From: Trissonchulus latispiculum
Taxonomy: Eukaryota > Nematoda > Enoplea > Enoplida > Ironidae
Direction of reading: 5' to 3'
Assembly: GCA_030248195.1 (NCBI GenBank)
Contig: JASAND010021422.1
Span: 231,476 to 295,475 of the forward strand
Length of the DNA: 64,000 nt
In this document: one piece after another, positions 38,993-50,089 of the stretch
How the letters are laid out: each line of letters begins with the position of its first letter
How positions within the stretch are numbered: position 1 is the stretch's first letter
The notes under the pieces: generated by a model
The model's input: the letters and a program-made list of their open reading frames with translations, nothing else
Told to the model about the DNA's origin: nothing
Database searches by the model: none
Translations under genes and position numbers: made by a program

Positions 38993-39377
38993 TATATAGA
39001 TGTGCAGGGGAGCTCAAAAATCCGGGAGATTTTGTCAATATCAGAAGAGGATCCCCTCCCTCCGAGCCGACAAGCCCATAGGTGTGGCTGGGCAAAAAAT
39101 CTGGGGGGTTTCCGACGGAGGGTGGGGGTACCCTCCTAAATTTTCGATTTTATGCCATTTTTGGCCACTTGTTGGCCAAAAATCTGGGGGGGTAGCAAAA
39201 TCTGAAAATCTGGGGGGGGGTCGCCAAAATTTGTCATTTTGGTGGGGGATCCCCCCACACCCCCCCTAACACACCTCTACAGGACAAGCCCCCACGTTTT
39301 TTGCAAAGCCACGTCTATGAGAGGTGGAATCCCTCCTCCCAAATAAGAAAGTGCTGACCCTGATTTTTTGCCCAGCC

Positions 39378-40990
39378 ACACCTTATGCATAGGTGAACCA
39401 GGCTACAGTTTGCCCCCTGTGAGACCTCCCCCCACGAGAAGGCCAGACCCCCCACCCCCCATCATAGTTTCCCTAGGGGGGGGGGGTATCCCCCCCCAAA
39501 ATTTTCGACCAATCTTACCCCTCCCAGATTTTTTTGACTATCCCTCCCCCCACTTTTGGTTACCCCCCACTTTTGGTTACCCCCCCCCGCCCCCCGAACC
39601 CCCCCCCCCAGCACTTTTTGGGGCCAAAAAGTTTGCTAAATTTTGCTAAAAAATGGTCATTTGTGAAAATTTTTTCTCAAATATTGGCTTAAAATCGATT
39701 GAAAACGGTGTAAAAATTCCTAAAACGATAAAAACAAACCTTGTTTTGACAAAAATGCGTTAATGCGCAAAAATGCATTTTGCGTTTTTAGGCCATTTTT
39801 TGAGGTCCGAATTTTGGGGGGGTTCGGGGGGTACTCCCCATAACATTTCGGGGGTCGACCACCAAATTTCCGAAGTTTGGTCCCCCAACCAAAATTTCCA
39901 GAGAAACTATGCCCCCCATACCCGACCTCGACTATTCCCCCCAAGCCGAGCTCAGACCCCCTCCCCCCTAAAATGGGGTTCAAACAAGAGAAAAATCCAA
40001 TTTTTGCAAAATTTTTGGAATTTTTAAAATTTTTTGAAAAAGGGCTGGAAATAGATAAATACACTAAAAAATAAACTCTAAAACCCAATACGAGTATATA
40101 GTTTTTGAGTAGATTTATGTCGAAAATAGCAGATTTTATGTCCAAAAAGGGCTATTTTTAGCTGAAAAAAATTTGGGTAGTTTTTTTCGAGTTTTTAGAC
40201 CCCCCAAGCCAGATTTGGACTTTTTAATCCCCCCAACCCAAACAGGTGGTACACCTATGACCTTATGTATGACCGCCCCCCCCCAGCCATTTTTACAAAC
40301 CCCCCAACTAAGGGGGGTGATTATTATTATTATTATTATTATATCCCCCCCCAAAATTTTCGACCAAATTTTCACCCCCCCCCAGATTTTTTGACTTACC
40401 CTCCCCCAACTTTTGGCTACCCCCCCATAGGTGTATATACCACCTGTTTGGGTTGGGGGGGGGAGTAGAAGGTCCAAATTTGGCTCGGGGGACCCCACCA
40501 AAATCCGAAATTTGGGAGGGGGACCCCCCTAAACTGTACCCAAGTTTTTTTAGCTAAAAATGCTCCTTTTTCCATGTACAGTACACTAAATATACTCAAA
40601 AGCTTCAGTCAATAGTTTTCGTATGCGAAAATAGGGCTTGAAAATTGACAAATTTGTGCAAAAAATATGCCTAAATTAGCCCAGATTGTGGTTTATAATT
40701 GCGTATATTACCCTTTAATTGCTATATATAACCATCTTTAGCTCTTTATATGTGATTTATAGCCATTCTTTCGAATTTTTTTCAAAAATTTTCAGAAATT
40801 GCAAAAAAATTTTTCAAAAATTTTGCATTTTCTACCTGCTTTGGACCCAATTTTAGGGGGGAGGGGGATTTGAGCTCGGGTTGGCGAGGAAGTAGTTGAG
40901 GTCGGGTAGGGGGGAGGGGGGTCTGGCCTCTCCGTGGGGGAGGGGGGTCTCACAGGGGGCAAACTGTAGCCTGGTACACCTATGCCCCCC
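39378..40990. repeat. Large G/C-homopolymer palindrome
   Basis: 39378-39450 (aggctacagtttgccccctg) returns inverted at 40915-40985 (cagggggcaaactgtagcct), and an inner pair at 39905-39985 and 40840-40915 (cccgacctc...ccgagctc) does the same. Long C and G runs throughout. A (TTA)n run is at 40320-40342. All open frames here are low complexity. Confidence 0.65.
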
Positions 40991-41519
40991 CGAACGATTT
41001 TTGGACCCAAAAAGTTAGCTAAATTTGGTCGAAAAATGGTCATTTTTTGAAAAATTTTTCTAAAATTTTGTCCTAACTTGTTAACCCCCAGCACCCCCCC
41101 CCCCCCCCCAACCCCCTAAGCAAACTATGCTCGCCCCCCGAGGGCCGAGGGCCCCCCCAAGAAAAATTCCCTAGAATAAGCCCAGTTTCCCCCTCGGAAA
41201 TTTTTGGAGAATGCAAAAATTGAGCTATTTGCAGTGCATAAAACTAAAATATATAAGAAATTTTCGCTATTGCGGCGCTTTTCTATCTGAATTTTAAAAA
41301 CTTCGCGCCTACGACGCTATTTTGTTCATCTTCTAAAATTCCATGCATTCCAATTATATAAAGATTAGGAACGAAATATAAAACCCTGTACCCATACATT
41401 AACCTCGGGTCGGGTCCTGGGGGGGGGCTTGTCCGCAAAAAATTTTGAGGGGGCTTGTACCTTGAACAAAATTTTTCAGGGGGGGCTTGTACCTCAAGAA
41501 TAAATTTGGGCACTTATGT

Positions 41520-42695
41520 AGATGGGGGGGACAAAATTTTGCCTTGGTCCCCCTTATGGTTCGAAAAAATTTTTTGTCTCCGATTTGGTTGAGAACTTGC
41601 CCCTAGGGTAAATCGAGGTCGCTGATTTCAAAAATCGAATCGAGAGATCGATCCGATCGATCTATCGAGCAGTAGAATCGATCGATCAAAATAGATCAAA
41701 AAAATTTTTGTCTCCGATTTTCGCGAAAAGTTGTCCCTAGGGTAATTCAGGGGTGCTGATTCCGAATCTGCAGTCGAAATTTCGATACGAGTTGCCAAAA
41801 TCGAGTTATTGACGAATTTTTGAAAAATCGATGAAAGTCGATTTTTGCGGGCGCAGGATCGATTTTCGCGAAATTTCGATTGCAGATTCGGAATCAGCAC
41901 CCCTGAATCATAGGTGTAACGGGGATTTGGGTTGGGGGGGCCCCCTCCCCCGGAATTTTGGGGGGGGGGGGCCCCCTTTTTAGACCCCCCCCCAAACCCC
42001 CCCCACGACCCCCCCCCCAAACCTCCCCCAAAACAATTTTTCTATTTTTATGTCAATAATCGCATTTTCAGCCATTGCTAATGCCAAAAAAGTTTTAACT
42101 ATGTAGTAATTTTGTCTTTTGACAGGAGTTTTTAACTCGTAAACTTGATTGCCAACATGATTCTAAGTCTAAAATAAGGTCAATATTGAGCCAAAAAGTC
42201 CATAAAACCGTTAAAAACATGTATTTCTTGCAATAATAAACACTTTAAGCCAAAAATTTGGACTTTTAAAAAACTTTTGCAGAATTTGCCCTAAAAATAC
42301 CCCATTTTTGGCCAATTTTTCGCGCCTTCGGCGCGACTACCCCCCCCCCCCCGTTGGGGGGGGCCGGGGGCCCCCAAAAATTTTGGGCGGGGGGTTTGTA
42401 AAAATGGCTGGGGGGGTTACCCCCCCCCCAAACCCCCCCCCCCCCCCAATTACACCTATGCCCTGAATTACCCTAGAAGAAACTTTTCGCGAAAATCGGA
42501 GACAAAAAGTTTTTTGATCGATTTTGATCGATCGATTCTACTGCTCGATAGATCGATCGGATCGATCTCTCGATTCGATTCCTGAAATCAGCGACCTCGA
42601 TTTACCCTAGGGGCAAGTTCTCAGCCAAATCGGAGACAAAAATTTTTTTCGAACCATAAGGGGGGACCATTCAAGGCAAAATTTTTGTCCCCCCA
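41520..42695. repeat. Inverted repeat with about 210-bp arms
   Basis: The left arm 41530-41755 (tgtctccgatttggttgaga, ctagggtaaatcgaggtcgc, gatcgatccgatcgatctat) is mirrored at 42470-42690. The spacer holds another short inverted pair and C/G runs. A partial third copy is at 43060-43180. Confidence 0.75.
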
Positions 42696-43249
42696 TCTAC
42701 ATAAGTGCCTAAATTTGTAAACTTTTTCGAAAAATTAAAGCTAATTTTATTAAAATTAGCAATCTTTGGTTAAAATTTGCAAAAAAACTTCAATTTTTGG
42801 AAAAAATTTCAAAACTTTGCTTGATTTTTCCGAAAAATTATACATTTTAGCTGAAAAATTCCGGCTACGCCGGAAATTTTTTGAAATTTTACTGTAAAAA
42901 CTAATATTTTCCGGCAATTTTTGGTTACCCCTTGGCCATTTTTTCGTTACCCCTTGTCCCCGACGGCGATAGGGCTTGTACCTTGCCCGGGTTGGGGGGG
43001 GGGGGTTTTGTGCCCCCCCCCCCCCAGACCGCCCCCGCGTTAACCTGTGCCTGTACCCCAGGGACGACTCTTCGCTAAAATTGGTGACAAAAATTTTAGA
43101 TAGATTTTGATCGATCGATCGATTCTAGTCATTCTCTCGATTCGATTTTTGAAATCAGCGACCTCGATTTACCCTGGAAGTCTGAAAAAATTTTTAAACT
43201 ATAAAATTTTTCCATGCTTTTTCTGTTCACAGGAAAACTTTTGTTGGAA

Positions 43250-43560
43250 AAAATCGGAAAAAAATCGGGACAATATTTTTCCGATTTTTTCCGGAAATTA
43301 TTCCGACTTTTTTGTGCAACTTTTCCGATTTTATTCCGATTTTTTACCGAATTTTTTCCGATTTTTTCCGGAGATTTTCCCGATTTTTGTGCAACTTTTC
43401 CATTATTCCGATTTTTTTCCGATATTTTCCAGACATTTTTCCGATTTTTTCCAGACATTTTCCCTATATTTTCACGATATTTTTCGGAAATTTTTCTGTG
43501 ATTTTCCGGATATTTTTCCGATGTTTTTCCAGTCATTTTTCCAAATTTCCCCCACATTTT
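43250..43560. repeat. Degenerate short tandem repeat (ttttccgatttttt)n
   Basis: About 300 bp of imperfect units built on ttttccgattttttccgg. It yields Phe/Ser-rich open frames in several frames on both strands, which are not genes. Confidence 0.85.
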
Positions 43561-44814
43561 CTAAAGACTGCATACGACTCGTTCTGTATACGTATATATT
43601 ATATATATGAGTCGATTTCTGGGATGCTCGACTATTGAGTGGACAACCCAAGAAATCAAATTGGCTCAATTTCTCATATTTTATAATAGCATCCTAATGC
43701 AATAATAAATCTAGGGATGCACCGGGGCCCCGGTGGTCAGGCCCGGAACCAACCGCGGCCAAAAATTAGAAAAATGTTGTATATTTTTGACATTTTTTGA
43801 TCAAAATTTTGAATTTTCGAAAGTCAAAAAGTGTTATGACTATGACAAGTGTTATGGACCCCGGCCAGGGCACACGATGAGGTCCCGCATGCCCGCATGC
43901 CAATTTATAGTAGCCAAAGTTTGATAGTTGGTTAGACATAGACACTTGCAAACTTTCGAAAATCCTTAGCATTTTGGCCAATTTTGGGAGGTCAACTTTG
44001 GTCGAGTATATACTGTACTTACAGAATGAAACTTAGAAACCAATCTGGTAGGGTATACTTCTTCTAGACTTGCTCTTTCTAATGGGCTATACTAGGCAAC
44101 TGCAGCTGCTATGGTTGGGGAGTAGGCGACCACATTTTTTCTCCTTCTTTTCCGTCATGTTTTCCCCCCTCTGGCTATATTGCAATTTTTAACACAACTA
44201 ACTTTTTTCTAATGACATTCTGCATATTATGGCCAGTTCCCAGCAGGTTTCATGCCCAAACAGGTTAGGTACGGCGGATTTAGCATTTTGACCAAAAAAT
44301 CGGGTTTTAAGCTTGCTGTGAGGTTAGAAGGGTGCCTAGGTAGTTTTGCACGCTAAAAACAGCTGAAACAATGCTTTTAAACCATTCTAAATGGTTGGTT
44401 AGTAGAAATCCGTGCCATGTTTTTTCCCCCGCACCATGTTTTTTCCCCGATTTGAGGGTAAAAAACATGGATAAATCCTGTTACTGCCAAAGCTGAGTGA
44501 GGTGTAAGAGAAGTTTGAATATACGATTGGATAGGTATTTGCCCATGGTACATAACGGTATACTCAAACCGATCCAAATCCAAGCGAAGAAAAAGTTGGA
44601 GGCTTGCTTCCCTATTCATGGTTTTCTTCCCCCTCCCCTGACTATACTGTCTATTGGAGTAACCAGAGCTGCCTGTCTTCGGTGATGTGATGGGCTGACA
44701 CACATTTCAAATAAGCTTGACGCAAAGAGCCTCGCAGAAACCGTTTTTAGGACCTAGAAACCTGAAAATCTCCAAAAACGAACAGCTTTTTAATCTATGA
44801 TTTTTCGTGCTAGT

Positions 44815-45335
44815 TCTGACCTGTCTGCAATAAATTAGCCAAATCCCAGACCCAGTTATAAGATATGGCCATTCAAAGTTTGAAAAATCATCGATTTTCT
44901 GCCAAAAGAGCTATTTTGGCAATTTTGAGCCATGCTAGCGGACTAACGAAGAAAGCTATCGAGCTAATATTTTGCATCCGTAAATTGGGTACCATAGAGA
45001 ACGTTTTGTATCAATTTCAGCTAAATCTGAGAAATTTTATTTTTTCGATGTTTCAGCAGACTGTGACTGCTGACTGTTGAAACATCGGAAAAATAAAATT
45101 TAACAGATTTAGCTGAAATTCACCCAAAACGTTCTCTATGGTACTTATTTTACGGATGCCAAATATTAGCCCGATACTTTTCTCGTTAGTTACTTATGAT
45201 AGCCCATAGTTTCTAAAATCGATCTTTTGGCTAAAAATCGATGATGTTTCAAACTTTGAATGGCCATAATATCTCATACATCTGTATCTGGTTCTGGGAT
45301 TCGGCCAATTTTTCGCAGACAGGTCAGAAATAGCA
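44815..45335. repeat. Imperfect palindrome of about 520 bp
   Basis: 44860-45065 is mirrored at 45070-45280 (aacgttttg...caaaacgtt, cagctaaatctg/cagatttagctg, aaatcatcgattttctgcca/ctaaaaatcgatgatgtttc). The centre is a 9-bp match near 45072. Snapback of an unknown repeat. Confidence 0.7.
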
Positions 45336-45870
45336 TGAACAAGTTGGCCCCAAAAGGGACAATATTCCTTTGTAGACCTGTTATTATTCTAATGCTAGAG
45401 TCGACTTTGATCATAATGCTCCGTTAAATGCAAAAAAGAAACTCCAGAGTTTGCAGGCTTCAGCTTCCTTAACGTTCTACAATTCCTCTTGAAATCCCTT
45501 CGATTATTTATTTCGATATCAAACTCCGAAATGTCTTATTTTTTGAGATTTCTTAGCAGCCATACTTTCTTTCTGTAAAAAGGAAAACAAAACGTTTCAG
45601 TACTAAATGTCATCATTTTTCATTTTGTCATCCTGGCGAATTTGTATCACCTTTTCATTTTGTCATTTTTCTGTGACTTTGTATCGCACAGTGCTACAGT
45701 AACTGATTGTAACGCCTATTTGAGCCCAACTTTTGAAGCCCAGCGCAAGCAGTTAACTTGTTACCTAATGCACCTATGTGCAGCTCCCAAGCTGCACTGG
45801 TGTTCAAAAACCTGCAATCTTTAAGATTGCTAACAGCCAAAGACTGCGTGAAGGCTGTGAATTCAGCTGC

Positions 45871-46798
45871 TTAAGGGGGCGCTTCCATTATCGGGATTAT
45901 TGATGTAAAATTTGGACCGATTGCTCAATTTTAAAGAAATCCCAACTAAAGTTACTTTGGCTGGCGGGGCATGTTTTGACAAAATTTCAGTAACTGAGAC
46001 CACCTGCTTGGCTAGCTACCATTATGGCTTAAAAAAATCGAAATTTTATTAAAGCCCCAAACGATTAATTCGAATGCACTATGTGAAAGAGCATAAAGAG
46101 AGCTTTACAACGATGTGCATATCACTTCTGCACGTGGTTTCTATCAAAAGTTGCAGGCGGTTGAATAATTGGCAAATTTACGTTGACCATTCTCATTTCG
46201 TTTAGCAAAGTAAAAACTAACAGTTCGAAAATGAATTCTAAAGGATATTTCATGATGCTTTTGTGTTGGATTTGTTTATTATTTTATAAAATGCACTATG
46301 CAACTTATTAAAATCATAATATATGTGCAAAACAAAAGCAATTAGTGCGAAATTTTCCAATTGAACTTTCTCAAAAGTGCTTCGACCAAAGTAGCTCAAA
46401 TTTTGCATGTACGTTTATTAAAGAGGTACGCAGGGGCACTTTTTTCATTTTTTGTTTAAACCTTAAATTCCGTGAGATATCGACTTCTAAAGTTTTTGAA
46501 CATTTATAAAATACTCGAAATTGCACAAATCAAAAAAATGAAAAAAGTGCCCCTGCATTAGGTCCGTTTATAGATTTGTGCAAAATTTGAGCTACTTTTA
46601 TTTAGCCGTTAATGAGTGACACCATTTTGAAAATTTAAAATTATCCCTCTTGTGTAGGTTGCAAGCCAAGCAATAAATTTTTCAAACTCAGCAAATTACT
46701 AGTACTTAATACCAACTATCGTTGCTGAAAATTTGAAAGAGATTGGTTGAGAATTGAATGCAGGAGAGCCGGTCCCGGTAATAGAAGCGCCCCCTTAA
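45871..46798. mobile_element. TTAA-flanked 920-bp DNA element
   Basis: TTAA at 45871-45874 and 46795-46798, terminal inverted repeats gggggcgcttccattatcgg and, inverted, gggggcgcttctattaccgg. Non-coding. Uninterrupted relative of the element at 16278-18907. Confidence 0.7.
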
Positions 46799-47319
46799 AT
46801 AGTTTCTGAACCTAATTTGCATAATCTGCATACAAAAAATCCACCTAAGCTAGCCCTGTGTTGAAGATAGGGCTTCTGAATAGAGAAATGACTCACAATG
46901 CACAGAACATATTAGATTCCTTTTTATACATTCCTGCTCCAGCAGGAATAATAAAAATCATATATATAGTCAAGCGGGGAAAACCCACTTTTTCTTTCTT
47001 GGACCAGAACTTTCGACTGGTTCGGGCTAGCACGACTTTGATACTATATATACATATATAGACGTCGGGGAAAAAACCAAGGTAGTCACTTTTTGGACCC
47101 TGCAGAACTACCCAGTGGAGCAATCCGGCTATAAATTATTTTCTTATCAAGCCCTGTCTAGACTGTCATTTTGGTATATAAACCGCCTCTCTAGGTCCTG
47201 TTGTTAATTAGTAATTTCTGGGGGGGTTTGAAAAAATGGCTGGGGGGTTACCCCCCAAATCCCCCCCCCAATTACACCTATGGATACCCCCCCAACCCCC
47301 CCCCCAAAGGAAACTTGGG

Positions 47320-49182
47320 TGTGTACTTTGTACTTGTACTTGTACTTGATCACCGTCATCTTCGCCACGAAGATATAGGTGGCCTCCGGTTAGCTATCGC
47401 ATCGAATGTGATCTCCTTCCACTGATTTCGGTCGGATGCCAATGTTTTCACGGTTTCACTCCAGTCGAAGCGGCCATGGGTGTACAGGGACAACGGATTC
47501 TTGAGATCTTGACATACGTTGTCTCGCCAAGTTTGCTGCGGTCGGCCGCGTCTGGCACGCCAGGTAGTAGGGGCAGCAGAGAAGAAGCACCTGTTTGGAA
47601 GGCGCCTATGATCCATTCGGGCAACATGCCCAGGCCACCGTACCCGGTATTTCCGCAAACGTGCCTCCATGGGGCCTCGGTTCCCGGCACGAGATCTTAG
47701 CTCTGCATTAATACATATTCGATCAGTGTTTCTTAATCCGAGAATACGGCGTAAGCAGACATTTTCAAATACTTCTAGCTTACGGACGTCGGCTTGTCGT
47801 AGTGGTATTGTTTCGAGTCCGTAGAGTAACACCGACATAACCATGCTGTCAAAGACCCTTAGCTTGGTTCGAATAGATATTTCACGTCGCCGCCACAGAT
47901 ATCTGGACAATACGTTAAACACGCTCACAGCCTTCCCTATTCTGCAGTCGATTTCAGCGGTTGGCGTACCATCAGCAGAGATTAGGCTGCCCAGGTAGGA
48001 GAACGAGTCCACTTTGGCTATAACCTCATTTTCCACATGAAGGTCTTGTGTGTGGGCCGCCGATGAAATGTACTGACATTTTGATGCATTTAGCTTGAGT
48101 CCGACTGGAACGCTATGCTGTACCACCCTGGTGATAAAGTGTTGCATGTCGTCTTCGCTGGCCGCGAGAATAGCTATGTCGTCCGCATATTCTAGGTCGG
48201 ATATCAGTTCGTTGTTGCTGATCGTGACACCGCTGTCATGTAGTAAGCTCTTTGACATAACTCTATCCACGGCACGTAGGAATAGTAAAGGAGATAGGAC
48301 ATCTCCTTGCCTGACACCAGTTGTGACCGCAAATGGTTCACTGAGCTCCCCATATACGCGAACTCTTGTTGTGGAGTTAATGTACATATTCTTAATCAGG
48401 TTAATGTAGACGAGTGGAACACCGCTAGCCGCCAGAAGCTTCCACAGGACATTTCTGTCGACGCTGTCAAAGGCGGCAGAAAAGTCAAGGAAGGCAGCTA
48501 TCGTTGGTTGGTTATATCGGTGGCGACGCTCAAGCACCTGCCGAAGTGCAAAAATTTGGTCGATGGTTCCACGTCCCTTGCGAAAGCCAGCCTGATTCTC
48601 TCTTGTAGTGAGGTCCAGCTCAGAACTTAGTCTGCCCAGAATCACAATAGATAATATCTTTCCAGCTACGAGCAGAAGTGATATTCCACGATAGTTTTTG
48701 CAAAGACGCCTGTTTCCTTTCTTGAAGACTGGAACCAGAATCGCCTCTTGCCACCTTTTGGGCGTTTGCTGGCTGCTCCAGATAGAGCGGAACAGTTCTT
48801 CTAACTTAGGTGCTATGACGTCGGCAGCAGCCTGAAAGATTTCCGCAGGCAGTCCATCAGGACCTGCAGCTTTGCCCCGCTTCAAGCACTTGATTGCCTT
48901 CAGAATTTCATCTCGAGTTGGCGGATGGGTCATGATGTTGTCGCATTCTTGGTCATTGTTAGCAAGGGCATCCAGATCGGCATCTATTGTGGCTGGAGCA
49001 GGCCGGTTTAGCAGCTGGGAATAATAGTTAGCCCACTGCCTTACTCGTTCTGGTTTAGACCTAACCGGCTGTCCAGCATTGTCCAGTATGGATTCGCTGA
49101 CTACAGGCCTGCGACCAGTCGATTCCCTTAACAGTGAGAACAGCTTCCTAGTGTTTCCATTGGCTGCTGCCCTTTCCATGTT
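47320..49182 (-). mobile_element. RTE-type non-LTR retrotransposon, 5'-truncated, intact reverse transcriptase frame
   Basis: An uninterrupted 607-codon frame (49179-47356) carries a LINE reverse transcriptase: RGKAAGPDGLPAEIF (about 101-115), PVFKKGN...NYRGISLL, AFLDFSAAFDSVDR with Asp232 (motif A), TGVRQGDVLSPLLF, the catalytic YADD at 330-333, FSYLGSLIS, and a C-terminal RRPLPNRCFF-like WPGHVARMD region. The endonuclease is missing: the element stops at 49182 against a palindrome at 49184. The 3' end has the short tandem aagtac repeats (47326-47348) usual for RTE elements. The type is common in flatworms and molluscs. It may be recent, since the frame is unbroken. Confidence 0.85.
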
Positions 49183-49183
49183 C

Positions 49184-49209
49184 AGGTAGTGCGCGTTAGC
49201 GCACTACCT
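49184..49209. repeat. 26-bp perfect GC hairpin, probable element end
   Basis: aggtagtgcgc-gtta-gcgcactacct is a perfect inverted repeat like the terminal hairpins at 7340, 23790, 30811, 34768 and 38965. If it is the same kind of tail, a hairpin-tailed element would run from here to the right and include the satellite at 50090-52260. No head was found. Confidence 0.5.
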
Positions 49210-50089
49210 AGAATAGGGAAATTTGCACGTTGTGCGCCTTATTGGAAACTGTTTTTTTAATAACTCACGGAGGAGTGGACCGATCGGGCTCAAACTCGGT
49301 GTGTGAAGAGCCTATGGGCAGGGGTACATGCTGTGAAAATTTGAGCCGAATCGGTCGAGCCAATCTCGAGATATGAAAAATAGCCCCTTTCCCAGCTTGC
49401 ACTTTTTCTCCATTTTTCCCCCTACCCTAGAGGTCGGAGGACAAAAAATTCCTATAAAGTTTTGCTATTTTTGTGGATAGAAACCCCCGAATTTTAGGGC
49501 AAATTTTTCTTTTCGCGCTAAGACCCCCACATAGGTCTGTGTACTCCTAGGATTTTTCGATTTTTGACCCCCCCGGAAAAAACTAAGTCCGAAAATTTAT
49601 TAATCAGTCTACAGAGAGCTAGACTCAAAGCCAGGTTCTCATATTGGGGTTAAAGCATCGCCCCAAGGTGAAGATCTCCGGGAAACGAGATGGTGCTGTT
49701 CGGTGGTCTGTGGTGCCCTGGCCAGGGGTCACTAGTTAATGTGTAAAAGGGGGGGTCTGGGCCTACGGAGTAGGCAGCCCTATACATAAGAGCTGCTGGG
49801 CTGAGGTTTCGTATTCGAATAGGAACCCCTATATGGTGAATCTAAAGGGCCCATTAGTTTCGCTGTAGGACCTATCCATGTGGCTGGGGGGCACCCTGAT
49901 GGTGGTGGGCCCTACCGTGTCGCAACTCCAACTTTAACCTCTTCTACAGAAATATCTACAGTGAGCAGGTCTCTCTTATTTGGGATTTGGGGTGGGATGC
50001 GGGAGCACTATAGTATAGGCTATAGTAGGTTTCGCCCGGACCCCTGTGGCGCCCTGGCCAGGGGTCCGGACCGTGGACCATGCCCAAAA

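Noticed and set aside
43107..43670. Phe/Ser-rich frame of 167 codons and an opposing Lys-rich frame
   Set aside because: Produced by the degenerate ttttccgatttttt repeat; similar frames exist on both strands.
47200..47320. Poly-C stretch beside the RTE 3' end as part of the RTE
   Set aside because: The RTE ends at the aagtac tandem tail; the C-rich sequence matches other poly-C repeats in the window.
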